A stretch of DNA of 64,000 nt from Gammaproteobacteria bacterium (GTDB lineage Bacteria > Pseudomonadota > Gammaproteobacteria > UBA4575): the NCBI GenBank assembly GCA_028279275.1, contig JANQOB010000006.1, positions 252,799 through 316,798 on the forward strand, in the 5' to 3' direction. The first letter of the stretch is position 1; each line of letters begins with the position of its first letter. A program made the position numbers and the translations under genes. Of this stretch, positions 47,837 through 56,920 are shown piece after piece. The notes beneath the pieces are model-generated. The model did not search any database. It saw only the letters and a list, made by a program, of their open reading frames with translations, and was not told the origin of the DNA.

Positions 47837-48634
47837 TCACGCACAAGCCTCAATGGCTGAACTCAGCGCATTGCGTATATCATGGTCATCTGTAATAGGT
47901 AGTACAAGTGCAACTTCACATGCGTCTTCTAAAGATACGCCCTGAGATATAAGCTGTGCAGCATATATCAACATTCGCGTCGAAGCGCCTTCATCTAAAC
48001 CATGACCTTTTAAATTTCTAGAACGATCTGAAATTTGCACTAACTTCCTTGCCGTATCAACATCAATCCCTGACTCGTGTGCAATGATTTTTGCTTCATC
48101 ATCTGCTTTAGGATAATCGAAATCAATTGCACCAAATCTTTGCTTTGTAGATTCTTTCAAATCTTTTAAGACACTTTGATATCCAGGGTTATAAGAAATC
48201 ACAATTTGAAAATCCTGATGTGCTTTAACAACCTCATTTTTTTTCTCCAGTGAAAGCATGCGACGGTCATCTGTTAGAGAATGTATAACAACGCTTGTAT
48301 CCTGCCTTGCTTCTACGATTTCATCTAAATAACAAATTGCTCCGTATCGAACTGCAAGTGTCAATGGGCCATCGTGCCAAACCGTTCCTTCAGCATCGAG
48401 AAGATAACGGCCTACCAAATCTGACGCAGTCATATCTTCATGACAAGAAACAGTGATAAGTGGTTTTTTTAACTTCCATGCCATGTATTCAACAAACCGT
48501 GTTTTACCACAGCCTGTTGGCCCTTTAAGCATCATTGGCATCCGTGTTGCATAAGCTGCCTCAAACAATTGAATCTCATTATGGGTGGGTGAGTAATAAG
48601 GTTCTTCAGCAATGAAGTAACTATCGAGATTCAT
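47837..48634 (-). CDS. CbbQ/NirQ/NorQ family AAA+ ATPase
   Basis: The 265-residue MoxR-type ATPase has Walker A KGPTGCGKTRFVEYMAW, the CbbQ signature VSCHEDMTASDLVGRYLL, Walker B ICYLDEIVEARQD, and a sensor region SYNPGYQ. It forms hexamers that work with the adjacent VWA protein on a target enzyme. Position right after amiE suggests it corresponds functionally to AmiB of the Pseudomonas amidase operon. A strong terminator lies between amiE and this gene, so it may be expressed at a lower level. Confidence 0.9.
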   Translation of the reverse strand: MNLDSYFIAEEPYYSPTHNEIQLFEAAYATRMPMMLKGPTGCGKTRFVEYMAWKLKKPLITVSCHEDMTASDLVGRYLLDAEGTVWHDGPLTLAVRYGAICYLDEIVEARQDTSVVIHSLTDDRRMLSLEKKNEVVKAHQDFQIVISYNPGYQSVLKDLKESTKQRFGAIDFDYPKADDEAKIIAHESGIDVDTARKLVQISDRSRNLKGHGLDEGASTRMLIYAAQLISQGVSLEDACEVALVLPITDDHDIRNALSSAIEACA

Positions 48635-48662
48635 TGTGCTTCCCTTAATTTACAGAAAAATA

Positions 48663-48690
48663 AGGCGAAGACATAAACTTGTCTTCGCCT
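48663..48690 (-). terminator. Terminator downstream of amiE
   Basis: AGGCGAAGACA (48663-48673) pairs perfectly with TGTCTTCGCCT (48680-48690) with a 6-nt loop. The minus-strand transcript continues with TTATTTTT. It would end or attenuate the transporter-amiE transcript before cbbQ. Confidence 0.8.
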
Positions 48691-48708
48691 CGATTTAAAG
48701 TAACTGAA

Positions 48709-49743
48709 TTAACGATGAGTTTTAGGGTTTGGAATTCCCTCAATCTCACATTCTTCAGTGCCAACTGTTGTGCGCGTAATGGACTCAACCATTTCTCGTG
48801 TTGCATCTGGATCCGTAATCCATTTCTTATAAAAGTCATACGGACATTCTGCAACACCTTGATCACCTTCACCAGAGTTAATTTTACCAGTGTAACCTCT
48901 ATGTAGAAGTTTAAATAAGTGATTTTGTGATTGCTGATTTTTACGCGCATCGCGAATGAGTGAAGTCGACAAGTTTGCATACTGAACACCCATGTCTTCC
49001 TCTGCACAAGCTCCAAGTGTGCGTCCATCAAAACCGATTATTGAAGAATAACCAAAATATGAATACACACCATCAAAACCAGTTGCATTCGCTACTGCAA
49101 CATAGCAGTTATTCATCCATGCCATGGCTTTTGCAACCATGATTTGTTGATCCTTAGATGGATACATGTAACCTTGGCAACGCACGATTAGTTCTGCACC
49201 TTTCATCGCGCAGTCTCGCCATATTTCTGGATAGTTTCCATCATCACATATGATAAGGCTTATCTTTAGGCCTTTTGGACCATCCGAAACATATGTGCAA
49301 TTACCAGGATACCATCCTTCAATTGGCACCCAAGGCATAATCTTGCGATATTTTTGCACGATCTCGCCTTGATCATTCATTAAAATCAATGTGTTGTATG
49401 GCGCTTTATTAGGGTGGTCTTCGTGACGTTCACCTGTTAAAGAGAAAACACCCCAAACTTTTGCATTACGACATGCTTCTGCAAAAATTTCGGTTTCCTC
49501 ACCTGGACAAGTTGATGCAGTTTCATACATCTCTTTCTCGTCATACATAATTCCATGAGTGCTGTACTCAGGAAATATAACCAGATCCATTCCAGGTAAG
49601 CCTACTTTCATACCTTCGATCATGCTAGCAATATTGCGTGCATTATCGAGGACTTCTGCTTTTGTGTGCAGACGCGGCATTTTGTAGTTAACTACAGCAA
49701 CGCCGACTGCATCTTTACTGCTTGATATATCACCGTGATACAT
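48709..49743 (-). CDS. amiE: Aliphatic amidase AmiE
   Basis: The 344-residue nitrilase-superfamily enzyme hydrolyses short aliphatic amides to acids and ammonia. The start [27 protein letters not shown] is near identical in style to Pseudomonas AmiE. The triad is Glu in [13 protein letters not shown], Lys in [17 protein letters not shown], and Cys in [16 protein letters not shown]. Length matches the family (about 346). AGGAGG upstream gives a strong ribosome binding site. It follows the importer genes by 55 nt. Formamidase AmiF is the main alternative; the N-terminus and regulators favour AmiE. Confidence 0.95.
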   Translation of the reverse strand: MYHGDISSSKDAVGVAVVNYKMPRLHTKAEVLDNARNIASMIEGMKVGLPGMDLVIFPEYSTHGIMYDEKEMYETASTCPGEETEIFAEACRNAKVWGVFSLTGERHEDHPNKAPYNTLILMNDQGEIVQKYRKIMPWVPIEGWYPGNCTYVSDGPKGLKISLIICDDGNYPEIWRDCAMKGAELIVRCQGYMYPSKDQQIMVAKAMAWMNNCYVAVANATGFDGVYSYFGYSSIIGFDGRTLGACAEEDMGVQYANLSTSLIRDARKNQQSQNHLFKLLHRGYTGKINSGEGDQGVAECPYDFYKKWITDPDATREMVESITRTTVGTEECEIEGIPNPKTHR

Positions 49744-49798
49744 ATCTATTCCTCCTATTAATTACTATTACTTAATAATTACTCACTACCAATCGCCG

Positions 49799-50500
49799 TT
49801 AAACTGACAAATGTTTGTGAACCAATTCGTCTGATAACGAATTTGCCTCTCCTTCTGCTGCAACGATTCCATCTTCCATAATTGCAAATCGTTGCGATGC
49901 TCTACGCGCGAAATCCACATTTTGTTCTACTAAGATCAATGTCATACCATGTTTTTTATTTAAATCGATGAGCACCTCTTCGATTTTTTCAACAATGTTT
50001 GGTTGAATTCCTTCAGTAGGTTCATCCAAAAGCATTACTTTTGGATCAGTTAAAAGTGCACGCGCTATGGCCAACTGCTGTTGTTGTCCACCAGATAAAT
50101 CACCACCCTGGCGATTTAAAAAATCTTTTAAAATTGGAAATAATTCAAATATCCATTCATTAATTTCAGATGATTTTTTGTCCTTTGCAGTCGCAAAGGT
50201 CCCAACCTGTAAATTTTCTCTTACTGTAAACTTAGGTAATATCCCCCTACCTTGAGGCACATAACCTATTCCAGCGATTGCTCGCTCATGAGTTTTCTTT
50301 TTATTTATTTCTATACTGTCTAGTTTAATACTTCCTGATATTCGATCCATCAAACCAATTACAGCGCGCATCAAAGATGTTTTCCCAACACCATTTCGTC
50401 CAAGTATTGAGAGAAATTCACCCTTTGCTACATTTAAGTCGACGTCGTTTACTGCTCGACTATTGCCGTAATATGCGTTTACAGAACTTAATTCAAGCAT
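49799..50500 (-). CDS. urtE: ABC transporter ATPase, UrtE/FmdF type
   Basis: The 233-residue ATP-binding subunit is of a LivF-like importer. Walker A GRNGVGKTSL, signature LSGGQQQQLAIARAL and LLDEPTEGIQPN are present; the TEGIQPN variant is characteristic of the urea/amide branch. It overlaps urtD by 8 nt. With its partners it energises uptake of a urea-like or short amide substrate, and next to amiE an aliphatic amide is most likely. Confidence 0.92.
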   Translation of the reverse strand: MLELSSVNAYYGNSRAVNDVDLNVAKGEFLSILGRNGVGKTSLMRAVIGLMDRISGSIKLDSIEINKKKTHERAIAGIGYVPQGRGILPKFTVRENLQVGTFATAKDKKSSEINEWIFELFPILKDFLNRQGGDLSGGQQQQLAIARALLTDPKVMLLDEPTEGIQPNIVEKIEEVLIDLNKKHGMTLILVEQNVDFARRASQRFAIMEDGIVAAEGEANSLSDELVHKHLSV

Positions 50501-51254
50501 TTGTTATACCTGCAGACCCAAGATAAGCTTCCTGCACTTCTTTGTTTTGCTCAATTTCACTTGCTGTTCCTTCAGCAAGCATTTTTCCCTGATGCATTAC
50601 GGAAATCACATCACCAATTTCTTTTACAAACCCCATATCATGCTCAACAACAACCAATGTATGTTTCTCTTTTAATCTTAAAAATAACTCGGCCGTTTTA
50701 TGTGTTTCTTGTCGAGTCATTCCAGCTGTTGGTTCATCCATTAAAATAAGTTTAGGATTTTGCGCAACCAATAATGCAATTTCTAACCATTGAGTTTGAC
50801 CATGAGATAAATGTCCGGCAATGACATCTAGGTGATCCTGTAGATTGACAAGTTCAGCTAATTTTTCGAGACCTTCTTCTTCTTTTCCTAATTTAAACTT
50901 AAATAGGTTTGAAAGAACTTTATTATTTTTACAGTAAGCGACTTCAAGATTTTCCTTTACTGTCATATCTTGAAAAACACTTGGAATTTGGAACTTTCTA
51001 CCAATTCCCTCTCTTGCGATTTGATGTTCTTGTAAATTTGTTAAATCTGTTGTTTCAAACTTTACAACACCTGAAGTTGCTTTGGTTTTTCCACAAATTA
51101 TATCTAGAGCAGTTGTTTTTCCCGCACCATTTGGCCCAATTAAACAACGTAGCTCACCCTCATTTACACTAAAATCAAGTCCATTAAGAGCATGGAATCC
51201 ATTGAAGGAGACAACTACATCTTTAAGCTCTAATTGTTCAGTGTTTGAAGTCAT
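50493..51254 (-). CDS. urtD: ABC transporter ATPase, UrtD type
   Basis: The 253-residue LivG-like subunit has Walker A GPNGAGKTTALDIICGKT, the branch-specific signature LSHGQTQWLEIALLV, and Walker B LILMDEPTAGMT. The SHGQ signature and TAGMT box separate UrtD from general branched-chain amino acid transporters. It overlaps urtC by 4 nt and urtE by 8 nt, so the transporter genes form one coupled operon. Confidence 0.93.
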   Translation of the reverse strand: MTSNTEQLELKDVVVSFNGFHALNGLDFSVNEGELRCLIGPNGAGKTTALDIICGKTKATSGVVKFETTDLTNLQEHQIAREGIGRKFQIPSVFQDMTVKENLEVAYCKNNKVLSNLFKFKLGKEEEGLEKLAELVNLQDHLDVIAGHLSHGQTQWLEIALLVAQNPKLILMDEPTAGMTRQETHKTAELFLRLKEKHTLVVVEHDMGFVKEIGDVISVMHQGKMLAEGTASEIEQNKEVQEAYLGSAGITNA

Positions 51255-52369
51255 TCTTGGTTACGGCTTTTAATTTTTAAAATTAAACTTTCAACTGCAC
51301 CAGCTAAACCTTTGGGCATGAACAAAACTACAATTACAAAGACAAAGCCCATTACCAAAGTCCAAGTTTCTAGAAATGTTTCTGATTCAGATAATGAACC
51401 TTGCATGCCAACTATAATAATTGCACCTAGCATTGAACCTAAAAGACTATGCCGACCACCTACAGCACACCAGATAACAATCGATAGACTAATTTTCACA
51501 CCTAGAAAAGTGGGTGATGCAAATTCCATTACAATGGTATAAAGCATCCCGGCCAAACCAGCAATTGCTGCTGAAGCCCCTATTGCGAACACTTGGTAAT
51601 TTGCAACATCATAACCAAAGTAACGCACTCGATCTTCATGATCACGAATTGCTTGAAATATTTTTCCTGTTTTACTTTTCGTAATTGCTAAAGCTAAAAA
51701 TAGACAAATTGTTAAAAATATTGCAATCAAGTAATACGCTGAACTTCCATATGCATCAAATTCAAAACCAAATACTTCTAGAGTTGCTAAATCGGTTATA
51801 CCATTGAATCCCCCAGTAATTCGTTGTTGATCGATAATTAATAAATTAACAACGACCAAAACTGCTAAAGTGATAATCGCAACATATACTCCTGTTACAC
51901 GCCCTTTGAACATGAACCAACCTAGCAGCATCGAGAATAAAACCGGTATAAAAATTCCTGCCAATACTGCAAAAGTGAATGAATGAAAGGGTTGCCAAAT
52001 TAAAGGAAGAGTTTCTACGTTATTCCACACCATAAAATCGGGGAGCCCTTCCGACCCCGTATGAACTGGCACAGTACGCAGCTTTAAGGTCATCGCCATA
52101 CAATATGAACCTAGACCAAAACTCAGTGCTTGCCCTAAATTAAGGATTCCTGCATATCCCCAAGACAAACTTAAGGCGATTGCCAACATTCCCATTATTA
52201 AATAAGTTGAAAACTTATTCAGTAAGTACGCATCATCAATAATACTTGGGACTAAAAATATTGCCGCACAAACAAGTGCGTAAGTGATTACTTGTGAAGT
52301 AGTATTACCAAAACGCTTTGCCCCTGTATTGATAGTTAGTTCAGATTCTTTTTCAATAACAGCGCTCAT
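51251..52369 (-). CDS. urtC: ABC transporter permease, UrtC type
   Basis: The 372-residue LivM-like permease has about ten membrane helices. UrtC features include LSLSWGYAGILNLGQALSFGLGSY, PDFMVWNNVE and GGFNGITDL. The N-terminal 25 residues are polar. It forms the translocation pore with UrtB for substrate delivered by the binding protein at 53339-54592. The start is 5 nt after the urtB stop. Confidence 0.92.
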   Translation of the reverse strand: MSAVIEKESELTINTGAKRFGNTTSQVITYALVCAAIFLVPSIIDDAYLLNKFSTYLIMGMLAIALSLSWGYAGILNLGQALSFGLGSYCMAMTLKLRTVPVHTGSEGLPDFMVWNNVETLPLIWQPFHSFTFAVLAGIFIPVLFSMLLGWFMFKGRVTGVYVAIITLAVLVVVNLLIIDQQRITGGFNGITDLATLEVFGFEFDAYGSSAYYLIAIFLTICLFLALAITKSKTGKIFQAIRDHEDRVRYFGYDVANYQVFAIGASAAIAGLAGMLYTIVMEFASPTFLGVKISLSIVIWCAVGGRHSLLGSMLGAIIIVGMQGSLSESETFLETWTLVMGFVFVIVVLFMPKGLAGAVESLILKIKSRNQE

Positions 52370-52374
52370 GATTA

Positions 52375-53250
52375 TCAGCCTCTGACTTTAGAAGAAAATA
52401 ATCCCTGAGGACGAAAGCGAATTAAAATTACAATTGCAAGAAGCACTAGAGCTTTTGCAATTGTGTCGTTGCTTTGAAATGAAATAAAGCTTGTAAGCTC
52501 TCCAAGAATTATTGCACTGAATACGGTGCCCATTAAGCTTTCAACACCGCCCAGCACAACAACGAAAAATGCATCAATTACATAAGGAGTACCCATCTCT
52601 GGATAAACACTTTTCAAAGGTGATATTAATGCTCCGGCTAAGCCTGCTAAGCCTGCTCCATAAGCAAAAGTTAGTCCAAAAATTCGATCACTATTAATTC
52701 CAAAACTACTCGCAACTTCTGGGTTTTGCGTGATTGCACGCAGTTTCACGCCAAATGATGTTTTAAACATTAGATACCAGGTGAGGATAAATAGAGCTGC
52801 CGAAAAAATTAATATGAAGATTCTGAATGCAGATACATCTACTCCTAGAAACGAAACGCTACTCGCAAGCTGGCTCGGCATTTCAACATAACGCAGCTCA
52901 CCTCCTGCTGACAAACGTATTGCCTGTATGGAAATAACACCTATTCCCCATGTTGCAAGAATTGTATCTAGCGGCCTTGCATATAGATGCCTAATAACTA
53001 CTCTTTCTATTATCCAACCTAATAGTGCAGTGAGAACAAAAATAAAAAAAAGACTCTGAAATAAATTGAGACTAAAGAACGTTTGCAATGCCCACGCACT
53101 ATAAGCACCCAGCATTACAAACTCTCCATGAGCAAGATTTATTACACCTGTAGAGCCATAAATAATGGCAAGGCCCAATGCTACTAATAGTAATATTGAA
53201 GCAATACTCAACCCTGTTATTAGTTGAGACATAATTGCTGTTGGATCCAT
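52375..53250 (-). CDS. urtB: ABC transporter permease, UrtB/FmdE type
   Basis: The 291-residue LivH-like permease has GLAIIYGSTGVINLAHGEFVMLGAYSAW and GLAGLAGALISPLKSVYPEMGTPYVIDAFFVVVLGG. True UrtB proteins often carry a large N-terminal extension that is missing here, which fits an amide (Fmd-type) transporter better than a urea one. It is separated from the binding protein gene by an 88-nt gap that holds a strong hairpin. Confidence 0.9.
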   Translation of the reverse strand: MDPTAIMSQLITGLSIASILLLVALGLAIIYGSTGVINLAHGEFVMLGAYSAWALQTFFSLNLFQSLFFIFVLTALLGWIIERVVIRHLYARPLDTILATWGIGVISIQAIRLSAGGELRYVEMPSQLASSVSFLGVDVSAFRIFILIFSAALFILTWYLMFKTSFGVKLRAITQNPEVASSFGINSDRIFGLTFAYGAGLAGLAGALISPLKSVYPEMGTPYVIDAFFVVVLGGVESLMGTVFSAIILGELTSFISFQSNDTIAKALVLLAIVILIRFRPQGLFSSKVRG

Positions 53251-53271
53251 ATATCAGCTCCGATCTGAACA

Positions 53272-53308
53272 AGATCAAGTCGAAGTAAGTATTACTCCGA
53301 CTTGATCT
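53272..53308 (-). other. Intercistronic hairpin between urtA and urtB
   Basis: AGATCAAGTCG (53272-53282) pairs with 53298-53308. Inside, AGTAA pairs with TTACT after one mismatch, giving a nearly perfect 17-bp stem with a 3-nt loop. No U-run follows on the minus strand. Such hairpins after a binding-protein gene commonly stabilise its mRNA or cause partial termination, giving more binding protein than permease. Confidence 0.7.
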
Positions 53309-53338
53309 ACATCAACTTACATTGATTGGAATGTACAA

Positions 53339-54592
53339 CTAAACTTCTTTTAATCCCTCCTCAGTACATTGTTGATTTGGATATGCCTTGTAAGGAACAG
53401 GCTCTAGCCATTCACTAGACTGCTGTAAGATTTCAAACTGCCCGTCAGACTTACATACACCGATCTTCGGCCATAAATATGTATGTAATGTGGCAGGATC
53501 TATTTTTACTGGACCTTGTGGCGCAACCATCTCAACGCCTTTAGTTGCTTCTCGAATGGTGTCTGGTGCAATATCACTTGGATCTAGTTTTTCAACAGCC
53601 TGTTTAAACATATACACTTGGAAGTACGAAGGCTCAGAAACAAAGTGAGTTACTTTATCTTCACCCCAACGTTTTCGATATGCTTCTACAAACTTTTGAT
53701 TTTCTGGTGAATCCCAAACCATAAAGTATGGCGCAGAGGTAAAGTGTCCCGCTGCTGCATCACCACCCATTGCTGCAACTTCATTTTCTGAAGTAGTTAA
53801 GCTGGCCATAGGCATTGTTTCAGGATCTAAACCACCTGCACGATACTGTCGATGTAAAGCCACAACAGAGTCGCCCACAACGGTTGAGAAAATTACATTT
53901 GGCTTCAGGCTCTTAAATTTATTAACAACTGAAGCAAATTCAGAATGACCTAATGGAACATATTCTTCAGCAACTACTTCGCATCCAAGGCCCTCTAATA
54001 GTTTTTTGCAGTAGTTATTCTCTTCTTTAGGATAAATGTAGTTTGAACCAATTAAGTACCAGCGCTTGCCAAATTTCTCAACTAACCAAGGTACAAATTC
54101 ATCCTGTTGTTGATTAGGTACTGCCCCTGTGTAAATAACATTCTTTGAACATTCTCTACCTTCGTAAAGCGTTGGATACCAATATAGATTTTCACGCTTT
54201 TCAAAAACAGGTAAAACCGCTTTACGGCTTGCAGATGTATACGAACCAAAAACACTTACACATTTATCATTAAGAACAAGTTTTCGTGCTTTTGCTGCAA
54301 ATGTTGCAGGGTCAGATGCTGGATCTTCAACAACAGGTACAATTTTCATTCCATTGATGCCGCCAGAATCATTAATTTCCTCAATCGCCATGATCGTGGC
54401 TTTATTTAATGATTCTTCAATAATGCCGGTAGTACCCGTTAATGAAAACAACACACCAACTTTTACTTCACCTTTTGCTGCATAAGCTAATGAAGAATTT
54501 TTTATCCAAATACTTGGGAACATTGATGTTGCTGCGACAGCACTTGCTCCCACAGCAGATTTTTTTAGAAACGAACGCCTTTTTTTATCCAT
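53339..54592 (-). CDS. urtA: Tat-exported amide/urea-binding protein
   Basis: The 417-residue periplasmic binding protein starts with a twin-arginine signal (MDKKRRSFLKKSAVGASAVAA). The mature fold is Peripla_BP type I of the UrtA/FmdD/AmiC group: VGVLFSLTGTTGIIEES, EDPASDPATFAAKARKL, FGSYTSASRKAVLPV, YWYPTLYEGRECSKNVIYTGAVPNQQ. It is clearly homologous to the AmiC sensor at 55534-56658. It delivers substrate to UrtBCDE. The ligand (amide or urea) is not decided by sequence; the amiE context favours amide. The gene follows the AmiR leader region. Confidence 0.93.
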   Translation of the reverse strand: MDKKRRSFLKKSAVGASAVAATSMFPSIWIKNSSLAYAAKGEVKVGVLFSLTGTTGIIEESLNKATIMAIEEINDSGGINGMKIVPVVEDPASDPATFAAKARKLVLNDKCVSVFGSYTSASRKAVLPVFEKRENLYWYPTLYEGRECSKNVIYTGAVPNQQQDEFVPWLVEKFGKRWYLIGSNYIYPKEENNYCKKLLEGLGCEVVAEEYVPLGHSEFASVVNKFKSLKPNVIFSTVVGDSVVALHRQYRAGGLDPETMPMASLTTSENEVAAMGGDAAAGHFTSAPYFMVWDSPENQKFVEAYRKRWGEDKVTHFVSEPSYFQVYMFKQAVEKLDPSDIAPDTIREATKGVEMVAPQGPVKIDPATLHTYLWPKIGVCKSDGQFEILQQSSEWLEPVPYKAYPNQQCTEEGLKEV

Positions 54593-54756
54593 AACTTCCT
54601 CCGAAACAAATAATTATTAAATTTATTTTTTCGAACTGCTGATGCACAAACATGGGCGCAAGAATGTCATAAAAACAAACGTTGGCTTTAAAATGACGGA
54701 TTGGGAAGTGTAGGAAAGAACAGGAGTTGTGAATGTATTACACAAAAGCACCTACC

Positions 54757-54827
54757 CGTCGTTTGTACGACGTTAGCAGTTGATAGGGCTTTGTTGCCTT
54801 GTGTTTTACAGTGGCTTCTTTGCCACT
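54757..54827 (-). promoter_or_regulatory. Candidate ANTAR (AmiR) antitermination leader
   Basis: Right after the amiR stop, minus-strand RNA can form a 6-bp hairpin (54810-54815 with 54822-54827) with hexaloop AAAGAA, which has A1 and G4 as in the ANTAR-binding loops. A second short hairpin follows (54787-54789 with 54796-54798, loop AACAAA), then a CGTCGT/ACGACG hairpin (54757-54772). The second loop lacks G4 and the final U-run is weak, so the two-hairpin/terminator model is only partly met. Confidence 0.5.
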
Positions 54828-54853
54828 ACCTGTATTTCAGGAATGTCAATAGG

Positions 54854-55492
54854 TTAACTGAATAGCTCTTGAGCGTCAACGATTGCACTGGCTATAGACC
54901 CCACTGTGACACGTTTATCCATCGCTTGTCTGCGCATATGTTGATATGCATCTTCTTCAGTAAAACCCTTACGTTCCATAAGTAAAATCTTAGCTCGCTC
55001 AATATTTCGAACAGATATTAAATTATCATCTAACTGTTGAATGCGTTTTCGCAACCGGTTTTCATATAAAAAATGACTTCTAGCTACCACTAAACTTGAT
55101 AATACAGCTTGTTCAGTAACAGGTAAGTGTATGGTCCCATGTGGTGCACAGTTCTCTAACATTTTTAAATCCACATGATTTGACGCAGAAATAATAATTA
55201 TCAGGGAAAACTGCGGTAAACCTGGCAAACTCTCTAATCGAGAAGGTAAATTTTCCATTAAATCTGTATAAACGACATCATAATCAGAAGGGACAAATTC
55301 GGGTGGAGGCCATATGTGCTTAACTTCAGCACGAGTTTTTTGTAATTCGCGTATCAACGGTTCACTTCTGTCATCAGGATTTGTAATGACGGCAATTCTT
55401 AAGTCACTGAATTTATAATGATCAGCAATATTCCTGCCGTGCATACTATAAATATTTGAATCTTTTTGTTTGGTATTTACTTTTACATCCAT
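54854..55492 (-). CDS. amiR: ANTAR-domain transcription antiterminator AmiR
   Basis: The 212-residue protein has an N-terminal pseudo-receiver domain (LRIAVITNPDDRSEPLIRELQ ... VVYTDLMENL). A coiled coil (LRKRIQQLDDNLISVRNIERAKILLM) and the C-terminal ANTAR three-helix domain (RKGFTEEDAYQHMRRQAMDKRVTVGSIASAI) follow. In Pseudomonas, AmiR is held silent by AmiC and, when amide is present, binds leader hairpins to prevent termination. It lies 41 nt after amiC, with the same domain plan, so the same mechanism is likely. Confidence 0.95.
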   Translation of the reverse strand: MDVKVNTKQKDSNIYSMHGRNIADHYKFSDLRIAVITNPDDRSEPLIRELQKTRAEVKHIWPPPEFVPSDYDVVYTDLMENLPSRLESLPGLPQFSLIIIISASNHVDLKMLENCAPHGTIHLPVTEQAVLSSLVVARSHFLYENRLRKRIQQLDDNLISVRNIERAKILLMERKGFTEEDAYQHMRRQAMDKRVTVGSIASAIVDAQELFS

Positions 55493-55533
55493 AATATTTT
55501 GAACAACTACGAATATATTAATAGAAATTAAAT

Positions 55534-56658
55534 TTAAGCAAACTCTCTTTTTGCTCCGTAAGATAGTAAGTATGGATCTGCGACAACTGCAGAATTTGAC
55601 GCATACAAGACATCAAATAATCCACTTCGATTTGCTCTACCAACACGTGTCCAAACATCTGCGTGCCCATGAGATAAATTTATTGAAACATTGCCCTGCG
55701 GTGCTTCGTAATCGATTCCTAACACGTTGGCTCGAAGACGATCAGTACACAAACTGTTTGCTTTCTTTAATGCTTCTGCAAACATATGTACTTGAAAATA
55801 TGCAGTTTCAACACATGTATTTGTGGGTTCATTACCGTAACGTTTTTTATAGCGTTTTGTAAATGCCAAACTAGCTTTATTATCAATACCCTCAAAATAC
55901 GGTGCTGCAGTGATGTGCCCCTCACCCACATCAGTCCCCATTGCTTTTATTTCTGCTTCAGTCGTAGTCAAACTCGCAATCGGCATAAGTTTTGGATCAA
56001 GTCCAAAATCAGCATAGCTTTGATAAAAATCTGCTGTAGATTTGCCCACTACTGTAGAAAAAATAACATCGGGTTTAACATTTTTTATATCTCTCATGAT
56101 GGGAGAATAGTCATGATGTTGGGCAGTCAACTTAACGTACTTTTCACCAACCACTTTCCCACCATTTGAGGTCACAAAATCTCGTACGATTCTATTTGAA
56201 ACACGCGGATACACGTAATCAGTTCCAACAAAATAAAACCGATTACCAAAATGTTGCATCAAGAAATTACATAATTCTACACAATTTTGATTTGGCGCTG
56301 CGCCTGTGTAGATCACATTTGTTGAAAACTCAAAACCTTCATAAACTGTTGGATACCACAACAATCCATTTAAACGCTCGACAACAGGAACAACTGACTT
56401 GCGACTACTAGATGAGTAACATCCAAAAATTGTCTTGACACCATCTTCAACCATCATTCTTTTAGCATATTGTCCGAACGCAGATGCATCTGAAGCTGGG
56501 TCATAATAAACGGGTTTTATTGGGCGTCCCTTTATTCCCCCTTGTTCATTGATCTCATTAATCGCTAAAAGTGTGCCTCGTAATTGAGTTTCCTCTATTA
56601 CTGCTAAAGGACCCGTTTTAGAGAATAGGACGCCAACTTTCCATGAAGGTTTATACAT
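55534..56658 (-). CDS. amiC: Amide sensor/negative regulator AmiC
   Basis: The 374-residue cytoplasmic Peripla_BP-fold protein has no signal peptide, unlike UrtA. Motifs are VGVLFSKTGPLAVIEETQLRG, YYDPASDASAFGQYAKRM, CYSSSSRKSVVPVVERLNGLLWYPTVYEGFEFS and VDKETAYF-like CVETAYFQVHMFAEAL. It binds amides and releases AmiR. The A/T-rich 262-nt region upstream should carry the promoter, but no clear hexamer pair with good spacing was found. It leads the amide locus. Confidence 0.94.
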   Translation of the reverse strand: MYKPSWKVGVLFSKTGPLAVIEETQLRGTLLAINEINEQGGIKGRPIKPVYYDPASDASAFGQYAKRMMVEDGVKTIFGCYSSSSRKSVVPVVERLNGLLWYPTVYEGFEFSTNVIYTGAAPNQNCVELCNFLMQHFGNRFYFVGTDYVYPRVSNRIVRDFVTSNGGKVVGEKYVKLTAQHHDYSPIMRDIKNVKPDVIFSTVVGKSTADFYQSYADFGLDPKLMPIASLTTTEAEIKAMGTDVGEGHITAAPYFEGIDNKASLAFTKRYKKRYGNEPTNTCVETAYFQVHMFAEALKKANSLCTDRLRANVLGIDYEAPQGNVSINLSHGHADVWTRVGRANRSGLFDVLYASNSAVVADPYLLSYGAKREFA

Positions 56659-56920
56659 ATATTCTGTTACCTTCAGTTATGGGATTCGAATGCTAGTGCA
56701 TATACGACCAGTTATATTTATGGTCTCAATACGTATTTTGTATTAATTATAAGTTATATGTCTATACAATTTTTTTGTCATTCGTTTATGTAATAGTAGG
56801 AATACTTTTTTACTATGACTTTTAACTTATTTAGTAATGCAGATAAATTTCGCATATTTAACTTATTTATATTTATTATGCCTATCGAGCTAATTGTAAA
56901 TTATTAAATGCATTTGAAAT

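Noticed and set aside
45522..48634. NorQD or Rubisco activation function for the AAA+/VWA pair
   Set aside because: No norCB or cbbLS/cbbM genes are in the window; the amidase context is a better fit.
48645..49031. 128-codon frame overlapping the end of amiE
   Set aside because: It is in another frame of amiE and crosses the terminator hairpin.
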